Shown here: piece by piece, positions 16,887 through 24,754 of the stretch
How positions within the stretch are numbered: position 1 is the stretch's first letter
How the letters are laid out: each line of letters begins with the position of its first letter
NCBI GenBank assembly: GCA_964562455.1
Contig: CAZLTN010000019.1
Location: forward strand, 1 to 64,000
Source: Ravibacter sp964562455
GTDB taxonomy: Bacteria; Bacteroidota; Bacteroidia; Cytophagales; Spirosomataceae
DNA: 64,000 bases
Direction: 5' to 3'
Notes under the pieces: generated by a model
What the model was told of the DNA's origin: nothing
The model's database searches: none
The model's input: only the letters and a program-made list of their open reading frames with translations
Position numbers and translations under genes: made by a program

Positions 16887-17879
16887 TCAGTTGCAGGGCC
16901 TTCCTCCCGTGATTTTTATGTTGCTGCCTTCTCTTGTATAGCCTGCATGTCTCATCTGGCACACCAGGTCGAGGATTTCCTCCAGGCTCTCGCCATGGGT
17001 AAAGCTGGCGCTTATCCTGCACTTACCCAGCCCGGGGTTGTCTGCCAGTATGTTTGTCCTGAACCTCCTCCCTACTTCTTCAAATACCTCATCCAGAGTA
17101 GCTTCATCGAAAACAAGAGGGAGAAGATCCAGCGAAAACAGCTCGGTCTCCGCTTCGCTGAGCGTCTGGATGCTCGACGAGCTCTCCTTGATCGTGATCT
17201 GCTCCCTGGCGGTAAGCTTCCCGAAGGATTTTCCTTCCCTTGAAACCTCCACCATGCCGCGTGCTACGGTCACTTCCGTCTCACCTGCCCAGGTCCTGAT
17301 GTTAAAAGCGGTCCCCAGGACTCTCGTATGGATATCGCCGGTGTGTACGATAAAAGTAGCAGAAGGGTCATGCCGGATGTCAAAAAATGCTTCTCCTTTC
17401 AATATCACCTCGCGTTCGAAACTGTCTCCGGTATAAAGCGCAATCAGCTCGCTGTTAGGCTTCAGCAAAACACGGCTGCCGTCGGGCAATGATATTTCCT
17501 CGCTTTCGCGGTAAACCCGCCGCTCCAGCACATGCTCGTCCTTCCCGGCTACCGGGAATAATCCGGAGCCTGCTTCCCGGCCTGGCAGCCAGAGCATCAG
17601 CACCAATACCACTGCGGCCGCTACCGCTCCCCAGGCCGCTACTCCGGCCCACGGCCACCTCCTGTGCCTTTCTATGCCGTTACGTTTCAGGATCGCCTCG
17701 TATATCCTGTCGCTTTCAGGGCTTGCCTCTCCATCGGATTCCAGCTCCTTCGCGATGGAACTTTTGAGAAACCCGGAGGCTTCGTCGTCCCGGACATAGC
17801 CGAAAAACTCGGCCTTTTCAGATTCCGAGATCTTCTTTTCAAGATACTGCTTTAAGAGGTATTCCAATCGTTCGTTCAT
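16887..17879 (-). CDS. FecR-family anti-sigma regulator
   Basis: Inner-membrane anti-sigma factor of 330 residues. The cytoplasmic N-terminus is about 1-74, one membrane segment follows at about 77-98 (GVAAWGAVAAAVVLVLMLW), and the periplasmic FecR domain (LPDGSRVLLKPNSELI, EVILKGEAFFDIRHD, TRVLGTAFNIRTW) continues to a C-terminal STN-like DUF4974 region. It should sense the STN domain of the SusC protein encoded downstream and release the ECF sigma factor encoded 158 bases upstream. A hairpin-capable CCGGC...GCCGG pair lies between it and susC. Confidence 0.93.
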   Translation of the reverse strand: MNERLEYLLKQYLEKKISESEKAEFFGYVRDDEASGFLKSSIAKELESDGEASPESDRIYEAILKRNGIERHRRWPWAGVAAWGAVAAAVVLVLMLWLPGREAGSGLFPVAGKDEHVLERRVYRESEEISLPDGSRVLLKPNSELIALYTGDSFEREVILKGEAFFDIRHDPSATFIVHTGDIHTRVLGTAFNIRTWAGETEVTVARGMVEVSREGKSFGKLTAREQITIKESSSSIQTLSEAETELFSLDLLPLVFDEATLDEVFEEVGRRFRTNILADNPGLGKCRISASFTHGESLEEILDLVCQMRHAGYTREGSNIKITGGRPCN

Positions 17880-18037
17880 CCCGGTATTCTATTTGGGCCG
17901 GCCATCCTGCACCTTGTTAAATCCAAAAAAATATCCCATTTCTCCCAACCTGACTTATAGACGGAAAACCAGGCGGGCAGGGACAGTCGTTTATGAAAAA
18001 AAATAAAAAAAATACGGCTACAAAAACGCAACCATCT

Positions 18038-18634
18038 CTAAATCAGGAACAAAAATAAAAACAGCGGGAAGTCTACATAGGCGGAAAGCTGCTGCCTGAT
18101 CGTCTGTAGCGCCCTGACCAGGTGGTTTTTCACCGTTCCCTGTGAAATGTTCAGCCGTTCGGCTATATGGTCGTGCGACAGCCCCTCGTTCCTCGAGAGA
18201 TGAAATATCTCCTGCTGCCTGAGCGGCAGGCCATCCAGGATTTTCTTCAGCAATTCCTCGTTCTGGTTCTCCAGGATCGCGAAGTCGCAGTCGTTCACAC
18301 TCGACTCGGTCACCCGGAGGTAAACAGCCTTCTGTTTTTCCTCGTATGAAAGTTCTCTTAAAAAAGTATAAATCTGATTTTTCGAAACCGTTTTGATGTA
18401 GGCTTCCAGGTTCCGGATGTTGTTCATTTCCGCCCGCCGTGTCCAGATCGTAGAAAAAACCTCCTGCACAACATCCTGCGCCAGCGAAGAACACTGTAAA
18501 AATCGCTCTGCAGCCCTGAAAACTTTACCGTGATAGCGGTCGTATATCTTGCTGAAGGCTTCCTCGCTTCCTTCCGACAGCCTTAGCAAAATTATACTCT
18601 CATCAAAGCTATTACGTTTATTCGCAGTTCCCAT
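18038..18634 (-). CDS. ECF RNA polymerase sigma factor (FecI/SusC-associated)
   Basis: Extracytoplasmic-function sigma-70 factor of 198 residues. Start chosen at 18634 (MGTANKRN), which gives the usual short lead into region 2 (LSEGSEEAFSKIYDRYHGKVF, then DVVQEVFSTIW). Region 4 is at about residues 125-180 (LPLRQQEIFHLSRNEGLSHDHIAERL, then SQGTVKNHLVRAL). The C-terminus is a short hydrophobic tail (FPLFLFLFLI), seen in many sigma factors linked to FecR. It heads the sigma/FecR/SusC/SusD run and should direct transcription of that transporter pair once FecR is signalled. Confidence 0.93.
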   Translation of the reverse strand: MGTANKRNSFDESIILLRLSEGSEEAFSKIYDRYHGKVFRAAERFLQCSSLAQDVVQEVFSTIWTRRAEMNNIRNLEAYIKTVSKNQIYTFLRELSYEEKQKAVYLRVTESSVNDCDFAILENQNEELLKKILDGLPLRQQEIFHLSRNEGLSHDHIAERLNISQGTVKNHLVRALQTIRQQLSAYVDFPLFLFLFLI

Positions 18635-18839
18635 AAATCGCCGATAACAAGTCTGATTTTCTAAAAAGTTCAATAGCTCCGGATTATACTGGCCCACAGC
18701 TTTTTCCTACCTGCAGTGACCGCGTAAAGCCAGGTCCGGACAGCCTCTTCTACCAATAGCCGGTGCCTGGAGGGTCAAAGCCGTCAGGCAGGCAGAGCCG
18801 CGCGTTACAATATTCCGGATAATAATTTGGGAGAGATAA

Positions 18840-18847
18840 TAACTTTG
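18840..18847 (+). promoter_or_regulatory. -7 element of MFS/aldolase operon
   Basis: TAACTTTG is an exact TAnnTTTG match 56 bases before the MFS gene start. A TTTG at 18826-18829 is too close to be its -33 box, so the promoter call rests on the -7 element and position. Confidence 0.4.
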
Positions 18848-18903
18848 TCATAATTTCCCGTCTGTTCCCTGAAGAACAGCCTGAACCTGAATCCTGAATT
18901 CCT

Positions 18904-20166
18904 ATGTCCGAACCTACTCCTGCTATCCGCACACGAGATTCAAGCTTCTATCCCTGGGTTGTGGTAGCCCTTCTTTGCGTAGTCGGCTGCCTCAACTACC
19001 TCGACCGCATGATGATTACCACCATGCGGTCGTCTATAGTGGAAGCGATCCCGATGACTGACGCCCAGTTTGGGTTGCTTACTTCCGTATTCCTCTGGAT
19101 TTACGGATTGCTGAGCCCGGTAGCAGGTTTCCTGGCAGATAAATTCAACCGCAGCAAAGTGATCCTGATCAGCCTTTTCGTATGGTCGGTGGTAACCTGG
19201 CTGACCTCATATGCAACTACGTTTGAGCAACTATTAGTGACACGGGCCCTGATGGGTATCAGCGAGGCGTGCTACATACCGGCGGCGATGGCGCTTATCA
19301 TGGACTACCATCGTGGCGGTACCCGCTCGCTTGCCAACAGTATTCATATGGCCGGAATCATGGTAGGGCAAAGCCTGGGCTTCATAGGCGGCTGGCTGGC
19401 CGAAAATCACGGCTGGAATCATGCTTTTGTTATTTTCGGTACAATAGGCGTAGGTTATTCCTTTTTATTGCTGCTCACCCTGAAAGACCCCGCCGGGAAT
19501 CACCGGGAAAAAGCTTTACCGGCGGCAGAGGCCGGCGTCGGTTTTGCGGACGGGATCAGGGGACTGATGGGCAACCGGTATTTCCTGATGGCCGTTGCCG
19601 GCTGGAGCCTGCTGGGAATTGTAGGCTGGATTATCGTCGGCTGGCTCCCGACTTACTTTAAAGAGCATTTCAACCTTTCGCAAACCATGGCCGGCGTATA
19701 CGCAACCGGCTATTTTTATACGGCTTCGCTGGCCGGCGTCCTCACAGGAGGCGTGCTTGCCGACCGGTGGAGCAGGGTAAACCCGAGAGGGCGGATCCTT
19801 CTTCCCGTAGTGGGGCTGTGTATAGCCGCTCCCGCGGTCTTTATGGCAAGCTCGACTTCGATACTGCCCTTAGCTGTTGGCTGCTTTATGGTATTTGCAT
19901 TTACGCGCATCTTCACAGACGGCAATATGATGCCCATACTGTGCCTTATAGCCGACCCGCGGTACCGTGCCACCGGCTACGGGGTGTTGAACCTGTTCAG
20001 TTGTATCATCGGCGGGATCGGCCTTTATGCGGGCGGCGCGCTTCGCGATGCTCATATCGATCTAAGCCTGATGTTTAAATTCGGGGCGGTCCTGCTGCTC
20101 CTGAGTGCGGCATCACTTTATTTTATCAGGCCGGTATACCGGGAAGAAGGCAAGCCTCCCCGTTAA
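18904..20166 (+). CDS. MFS transporter, anion:cation symporter-like
   Basis: Inner-membrane major facilitator of 420 residues with the expected 12-helix hydrophobic pattern. N-terminal LNYLDRMMITTM and the motif-A-like GFLADKFNRSK after helix 2 are typical of the ACS subfamily, whose members carry hexuronates, glucarate, galactonate and similar acids. It is the first gene of a plus-strand run with an HpcH/HpaI aldolase, an aldo/keto reductase, a Gfo/Idh protein and an SDR, which fits import of a sugar acid or lactone that these enzymes degrade. Substrate unproven. Confidence 0.88.
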   Translation: MSEPTPAIRTRDSSFYPWVVVALLCVVGCLNYLDRMMITTMRSSIVEAIPMTDAQFGLLTSVFLWIYGLLSPVAGFLADKFNRSKVILISLFVWSVVTWLTSYATTFEQLLVTRALMGISEACYIPAAMALIMDYHRGGTRSLANSIHMAGIMVGQSLGFIGGWLAENHGWNHAFVIFGTIGVGYSFLLLLTLKDPAGNHREKALPAAEAGVGFADGIRGLMGNRYFLMAVAGWSLLGIVGWIIVGWLPTYFKEHFNLSQTMAGVYATGYFYTASLAGVLTGGVLADRWSRVNPRGRILLPVVGLCIAAPAVFMASSTSILPLAVGCFMVFAFTRIFTDGNMMPILCLIADPRYRATGYGVLNLFSCIIGGIGLYAGGALRDAHIDLSLMFKFGAVLLLLSAASLYFIRPVYREEGKPPR

Positions 20167-20231
20167 ATTATCCGCGACAAGGAACCCTATCCAGATTCAT
20201 ATACCAGTTATCACCTTAAAATTATAAAACA

Positions 20232-21038
20232 TTGAAAATGCGTGAAAGCCGGGTACTCGGTAAACTCCGGGCCGGCGAAACGGTAAGCTGTTTTAAAATC
20301 AATCTTTCTGACCCGCGCGCAGCCGAAATCGCAGCATTGTCGGGTTTTGATTGCGTATGGGCAGACCAGGAGCATATCGGGCAGGACTGGTCGGCAATAG
20401 CCGGAAATGTCTGGGCTACCAAATCGCACGATACCGACCTGATGGTCCGTGTGCCGCGCGGTTCCTACAGCGACTATGTACGCCCGCTCGAGCTGGATGC
20501 CACCGGTATCATGGTACCGCATATCATGAGCCTGGAGGATGCCCGGAAAGTAGTCGAGATGGTACGTTTTCATCCATTGGGAAAGCGCCCTATCGACGGT
20601 GGGAATGCCGACGGGGCCTACACAGGGATCGATTTCAACGAATACCTTGCCCAGGCTAACCGGCAGCGCTTTGTCGTGCTACAGATCGAAGACCCGGAGC
20701 CGCTTGACGAACTGGATGCCATAGCCGCCCTGCCGGGATATGATATGCTGTTTTTCGGGCCCGGGGACTTCAGCCAGGGCATAGGGGCGCCGGGCGAATG
20801 GAACCATCCCAGGCTCATCGACGCCCGTAAAAGGGTAGCGGAAACTGCCCTGAAGCATGGCAAGTTTGCGGGCACCGTCGGGAATCCCGGTAACCTGAAA
20901 GAGCTCCTGGATATGGGCTACCGGTTCGTGAGCATGGGAGCCGATGTTGTCGCACTCAGGAACTATTGCCGCGACCTGGTGAATGTCTACACCGATAACA
21001 TCCAAAAAGATGCAAAATCGTCTTACCTGGAAAATTAA
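20232..21038 (+). CDS. HpcH/HpaI aldolase family protein
   Basis: Class II pyruvate-dependent aldolase of 268 residues, related to 2-keto-3-deoxy-L-rhamnonate and 4-hydroxy-2-oxo-heptanedioate aldolases. Catalytic His48 lies in WADQEH, Arg73 (MVRVPRG) would hold the pyruvyl carboxylate, and Glu153 (QIEDPE) and Asp179 (FGPGDFS) would bind the metal. It likely cleaves a 2-keto-3-deoxy acid into pyruvate and an aldehyde. The following aldo/keto reductase starts 2 bases after the stop, so the two are probably translated together and the reductase may handle the aldehyde. An ATG two codons downstream is an alternative start. Confidence 0.9.
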   Translation: MKMRESRVLGKLRAGETVSCFKINLSDPRAAEIAALSGFDCVWADQEHIGQDWSAIAGNVWATKSHDTDLMVRVPRGSYSDYVRPLELDATGIMVPHIMSLEDARKVVEMVRFHPLGKRPIDGGNADGAYTGIDFNEYLAQANRQRFVVLQIEDPEPLDELDAIAALPGYDMLFFGPGDFSQGIGAPGEWNHPRLIDARKRVAETALKHGKFAGTVGNPGNLKELLDMGYRFVSMGADVVALRNYCRDLVNVYTDNIQKDAKSSYLEN

Positions 21039-21040
21039 AT

Positions 21041-22009
21041 ATGCGTCCTACCATGAAGAAACGCCAACTTGGGAAAACCGGTATCGAAGTCTCGGAAATT
21101 GCTTTCGGAGGTGTTGAGATCGGGATGCCCTATGGCCTGAATACTGCCGGAAATGCCGCGATGCCGCAGGAAACCGAATCGGTTCAACTTCTCCATACCG
21201 CCACCGACAAAGGGATTAACTTTTTCGATACGGCCAGGCTGTACGGGAGAAGCGAGGAGATTATGGGAAAGGCATTTGCCGGGCGTCGCCAGGATGTGGT
21301 AATCGCTACCAAGTGCCGCCACTTCCGTGACAGCAACGGAATACTCTGTCCCGACAACCGGTTGAAGCAATTCATTGAGAGTTCACTGCAGGAGAGTCTC
21401 GCCGCGCTCCGTACAGATTACATTGACATATACATGTTGCATGAGGCTGATACGGAAATCCTCATGCACCCTTTAATTGCAGATACTTTTGCCGGGCTGA
21501 AGGCAAAAGGCGTTATCAGGGCCACCGGGGCGTCGGTGTACAACCCGGAAGAAACCGCACAGGCTATCGGTTCGGGAAATTGGGATGTGATCCAGTTACC
21601 CTTTAACCTGCTCAACCAGAGCCATGCCGCTTCGTTTAAACACGCCCGCGAAAATGGCGTCGGTATCGTAGTACGCTCCGTGCTGATGAAAGGCCTGCTT
21701 AGCAACCGGGGTCATAACCTGCACCCTGCTCTTCGTGAAGTAGAAACATACATCGGAAAATACCGCGCATATACCGGCGGGGCATACCCGGATTTGCCTG
21801 CCCTTGCCACGCGTTTTGTCCTGTCGTTCGGGCAAGTTTCGTCGGTCCTGGTAGGGATCGACAAAATGGAATATCTCGATGCGGCACTGGCCGTTACGCA
21901 TTATCCCGATCCGCCCGACAGCCTCCGCGACGAACTCGCCGGCCAGGCTTATCCCGATCCGGATTTCCTTAACCTTCACCGCTGGTCCCAAATGGGATGG
22001 CTGAAATAA
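21041..22009 (+). CDS. Aldo/keto reductase
   Basis: NAD(P)H-dependent oxidoreductase of 322 residues with the AKR (beta/alpha)8 fold. The catalytic tetrad is visible as Asp63 (FFDTARLYG), Tyr68, Lys91 (VIATKC) and His134 (YMLHEAD). The N-terminal MKKRQLGKTGIEVSEIAFGG motif begins at residue 5, so an ATG at 21053 is a possible alternative start. It starts 2 bases after the aldolase gene and ends 7 bases before the Gfo/Idh gene. The setting suggests oxidation of an aldose/lactone or reduction of an aldolase product; the direction is not determinable from sequence. Confidence 0.92.
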   Translation: MRPTMKKRQLGKTGIEVSEIAFGGVEIGMPYGLNTAGNAAMPQETESVQLLHTATDKGINFFDTARLYGRSEEIMGKAFAGRRQDVVIATKCRHFRDSNGILCPDNRLKQFIESSLQESLAALRTDYIDIYMLHEADTEILMHPLIADTFAGLKAKGVIRATGASVYNPEETAQAIGSGNWDVIQLPFNLLNQSHAASFKHARENGVGIVVRSVLMKGLLSNRGHNLHPALREVETYIGKYRAYTGGAYPDLPALATRFVLSFGQVSSVLVGIDKMEYLDAALAVTHYPDPPDSLRDELAGQAYPDPDFLNLHRWSQMGWLK

Positions 22010-22016
22010 AACCAAT

Positions 22017-22934
22017 ATGATCAATATCGGCATTATCGGAATGAGTCCGGGAAACGCCCACCCCTACTCCTGGTCTGCAATCATCAACGGCTGCTTCGAC
22101 GGAGAAGAAATTACCGTAACAGGGTATCCTGCCGTAGCTGCCTACCTTGAAGCAAACAAAGACACCCTGGGCATACCTTCTGCACGCGTCACCCATGTGT
22201 GGGCACAGGAACAAAGCATAGCCGAAAGCATAGCACGGGCGGCACGGATCGGTACCGTAACCCGGCACGCAGAGGAAATGATCGGGCAGGTCGATGCCGT
22301 CATACTGGCGCGGGACGATCCGGAATACCATCGCGAAATGGCCGCTCCGTTTATCAATGCCGGGATCCCTGTCTTTATCGACAAGCCCCTGTGCTATTCG
22401 GAAGAGGACCTCAGCTGGTTTTCGGAGCAGCATTCGGCGGGACGGTTCCTGATGTCGTGTTCTTCGATGCGCTATGCGGCCGAGGCACGTACCCTGAAAC
22501 AGGAGCTGGCCGCGCTCGGCGAGCTGGAGCTTGTAACGGCAGTAGGCAAAAAAGACTGGAAAAAGTATGGAATTCACCTTTTGGAAGGCATTTTTGCCGT
22601 GCTCGGTGATCCAAAAGCCGTCTCTGTACAACATATCGGTTCTCCGGGAAGGGAGATCGTGCACATCCGCCTGGAAAAAGGGCCCGGGATCACGCTTCAC
22701 CTTTTCCAGGAAATCACGGGTACTTTCCAGTTTTCATTTTTCGGGCAAAACGGCTGGCGGCTCGTAGATATCAGGAATTCGTACTCGATGTTCAGAGATA
22801 ACCTGGTGGAATTCATACGTTCGGTTGAGGAAGGTGCGCCGAGGATACCCTTTTCTTATACCGAATCGCTGATGCACATCCTCATCGCGGCAGATCGAAG
22901 TCGTGTGGCGGGAGGAAAACTGATTGTCTTGTAA
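22017..22934 (+). CDS. Gfo/Idh/MocA-family oxidoreductase
   Basis: Predicted NAD(P)-dependent oxidoreductase of 305 residues with an N-terminal Rossmann fold. IGIIGMSPGNAH stands where most members have a GxGxxG loop, so the dinucleotide loop is unusual. IDKPL (121-125) matches the conserved EKP/DKP motif with Lys123. The protein is shorter than the common 330-400 residues, with a reduced C-terminal substrate domain. It lies 7 bases after the aldo/keto reductase and 14 before the SDR, so it belongs to the same operon and probably oxidises a sugar or sugar-acid hydroxyl. Confidence 0.85.
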   Translation: MINIGIIGMSPGNAHPYSWSAIINGCFDGEEITVTGYPAVAAYLEANKDTLGIPSARVTHVWAQEQSIAESIARAARIGTVTRHAEEMIGQVDAVILARDDPEYHREMAAPFINAGIPVFIDKPLCYSEEDLSWFSEQHSAGRFLMSCSSMRYAAEARTLKQELAALGELELVTAVGKKDWKKYGIHLLEGIFAVLGDPKAVSVQHIGSPGREIVHIRLEKGPGITLHLFQEITGTFQFSFFGQNGWRLVDIRNSYSMFRDNLVEFIRSVEEGAPRIPFSYTESLMHILIAADRSRVAGGKLIVL

Positions 22935-22948
22935 AAACCCGGAAAACC

Positions 22949-23725
22949 ATGAATGTCAAAGAATTATTAAGCCTGAAAAATAAAATCATTCTCGTAACCG
23001 GCGGTTCCGGTAATTACGGAAAATGTATTGTGGAAGGACTTGCCGAAGCCGATGCTACCGTAATCACATCATCGAGAGATGCTGCTTCTGCTGACCGTAC
23101 AGCGAGGGAAATGCAGGAAAAAGGCCTGGAAGTTTATCCTGCCGTGGTCGACCAGGGCAACCCGGAATCCGTGAAGCAGATAACCGGTTTTATCAGGGAG
23201 CGTTTCGGCCGGCTCGACGGTTTTATAAACAACGCAGTGTCGCGCCCTATGAAGGGTTACAGCGCACCGATCGAGCAATTCTCCGAATCGATGCGGGTGA
23301 ATGCTACGGGCATGATGGACCTTCTCCGCGAAATGACCGGCCTGATCGTAGAAAGCGGCGGCGGCAGCGTGGTCAACATTGCTTCGATGATGGGAATGTT
23401 CGGCCCGGATCTCAGCAATTATGAAGGTACCGAAATGGGCGATCTGCCACCGGATTACTTTTTTCATAACGCGGGCCTGATCAACCTTACCCGCTTTATG
23501 GCCCAGATGAACGCCGGGAAAAATATCCGCTTCAACTGCATCAGCCCCGGCGGCTTATTCAATCACCAGCCTGAAGCATTTCTTGAAAACTATTGCCGTA
23601 AAGTCCCGCTCAGGCGTATGGCAAACCGCGACGACATCAAAGGGCTGGTCGTATTGCTGTGCTCGGATGCAGGCGCCTATATCAACGGCGAGAATATTCT
23701 GCTGGACGGAGGGTTAAATGCGTAA
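22949..23725 (+). CDS. SDR-family oxidoreductase with altered active site
   Basis: Short-chain dehydrogenase/reductase fold of 258 residues. TGGSGNYG (17-24) is the nucleotide loop, the NNA motif is present (FINNAVS), and the catalytic Ser lies in NIASMMG. The usual YxxxK pair reads Tyr170-Phe-Phe-His-Asn174 (YFFHNAGLINLT), so the catalytic Lys is replaced by Asn. The C-terminus (DAGAYINGENILLDGGLNA) is normal. Last enzyme gene of the plus-strand sugar-acid run. It may be inactive, act differently, or belong to a subfamily that tolerates this change. Confidence 0.88.
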   Translation: MNVKELLSLKNKIILVTGGSGNYGKCIVEGLAEADATVITSSRDAASADRTAREMQEKGLEVYPAVVDQGNPESVKQITGFIRERFGRLDGFINNAVSRPMKGYSAPIEQFSESMRVNATGMMDLLREMTGLIVESGGGSVVNIASMMGMFGPDLSNYEGTEMGDLPPDYFFHNAGLINLTRFMAQMNAGKNIRFNCISPGGLFNHQPEAFLENYCRKVPLRRMANRDDIKGLVVLLCSDAGAYINGENILLDGGLNA

Positions 23726-23765
23726 AAATTTGCCTTGTTATTCTTCCACATCATTAGTATGCTCT

Positions 23766-24737
23766 ATGAAACAGCTCCTTACCGTTATAACCATGGCGCT
23801 TGTGTGCTCTTGCGGCGAAATCGGCAGGCAGGCTCCTGAAACCCAGGCATTAATGCTATCGGCAGACGGCAGGTATATCGTGCGCAACTACAGTGTCTTG
23901 TTTGTCAATATGTATGAAAAAAAGGGTAATTCTACTTTCCGCAGCGGATTCACTACGCATTACCTGGAAAAATACGATGCGCAAACCGGGGCGCTCGTCA
24001 GTCAAAGCCCTAAAATAAAAAAGAACATCACTCCCATTTTTGTTTCGGGTAAGCTGGTATGGCTCAAAGAACTTAATCCTGACAGCAGGGAATTCGATCT
24101 GCTGGCAGTAAGCCTCGACGATTTCCGGGAGGTGTTGACTCCCGAAAAAATAAAGGCTGTTAATCATGGTCTGCGACTTGTTCCCCACCAGGCATTCCGA
24201 ATGAAATCAGACAAATCTCAGATTGTGCTGAAGGGGAACGATGCCAGGCATTATAAAATAGATGAACAAACCGGTACGGCACAATTGGTAGACACCAAAG
24301 AAACCGAACACGCCGCGCCCGATTTTTCGGGCAGTAATTGGACAACACCTGTCCGACGATATGATTTCAAAGGAAGTGACAGAAGATACCTGGTTGCACA
24401 AACCAAACAGGGCGATATGCGGTCGACCGATGATTTTATCCAACCCGAAGTGTTGGGCACCCGGGAAAGTGGCAGCTTCCGGCCTCTCTCTGTTGACGGA
24501 TCGTGGTTTGTCCTTTCCAAAACCACAACAGACAACAATGGCTTTTTCCAGATAACGGCTGTTGATACCACCACACTTGAAACCCGATGGAGCACAGCAA
24601 TGGATTTCAGCCCTTTGCCAACTGAAAGGAAACTGGCCAACGCTGCTATCGCCGGAAACGGCTTATTGGCTATCGGCAAAAAATCGATGGGAATGCTGGA
24701 TACCAGAAATGGAAAATGGGTCTGGAAATATAATTGA
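23766..24737 (+). CDS. Hypothetical lipoprotein, beta-propeller-like
   Basis: Predicted exported lipoprotein of 323 residues. The start at 23766 is chosen because it opens a signal peptide with a Cys-containing lipobox-like end (TMALVCSCGE); a longer frame from 23718 would overlap the SDR stop. The mature part contains repeated strand-rich phrases such as SADGRYIVRNY, YDAQTGALVSQS and LDTRNGKWVWKYN, which recall PQQ-type beta-propeller blades, but the family is not certain. It sits 40 bases after the SDR gene and may be read through from that operon. Function unknown. It converges with the beta-helix gene, 17 bases apart. Confidence 0.7.
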   Translation: MKQLLTVITMALVCSCGEIGRQAPETQALMLSADGRYIVRNYSVLFVNMYEKKGNSTFRSGFTTHYLEKYDAQTGALVSQSPKIKKNITPIFVSGKLVWLKELNPDSREFDLLAVSLDDFREVLTPEKIKAVNHGLRLVPHQAFRMKSDKSQIVLKGNDARHYKIDEQTGTAQLVDTKETEHAAPDFSGSNWTTPVRRYDFKGSDRRYLVAQTKQGDMRSTDDFIQPEVLGTRESGSFRPLSVDGSWFVLSKTTTDNNGFFQITAVDTTTLETRWSTAMDFSPLPTERKLANAAIAGNGLLAIGKKSMGMLDTRNGKWVWKYN

Positions 24738-24754
24738 TGATCAGCTCTTCCCCG

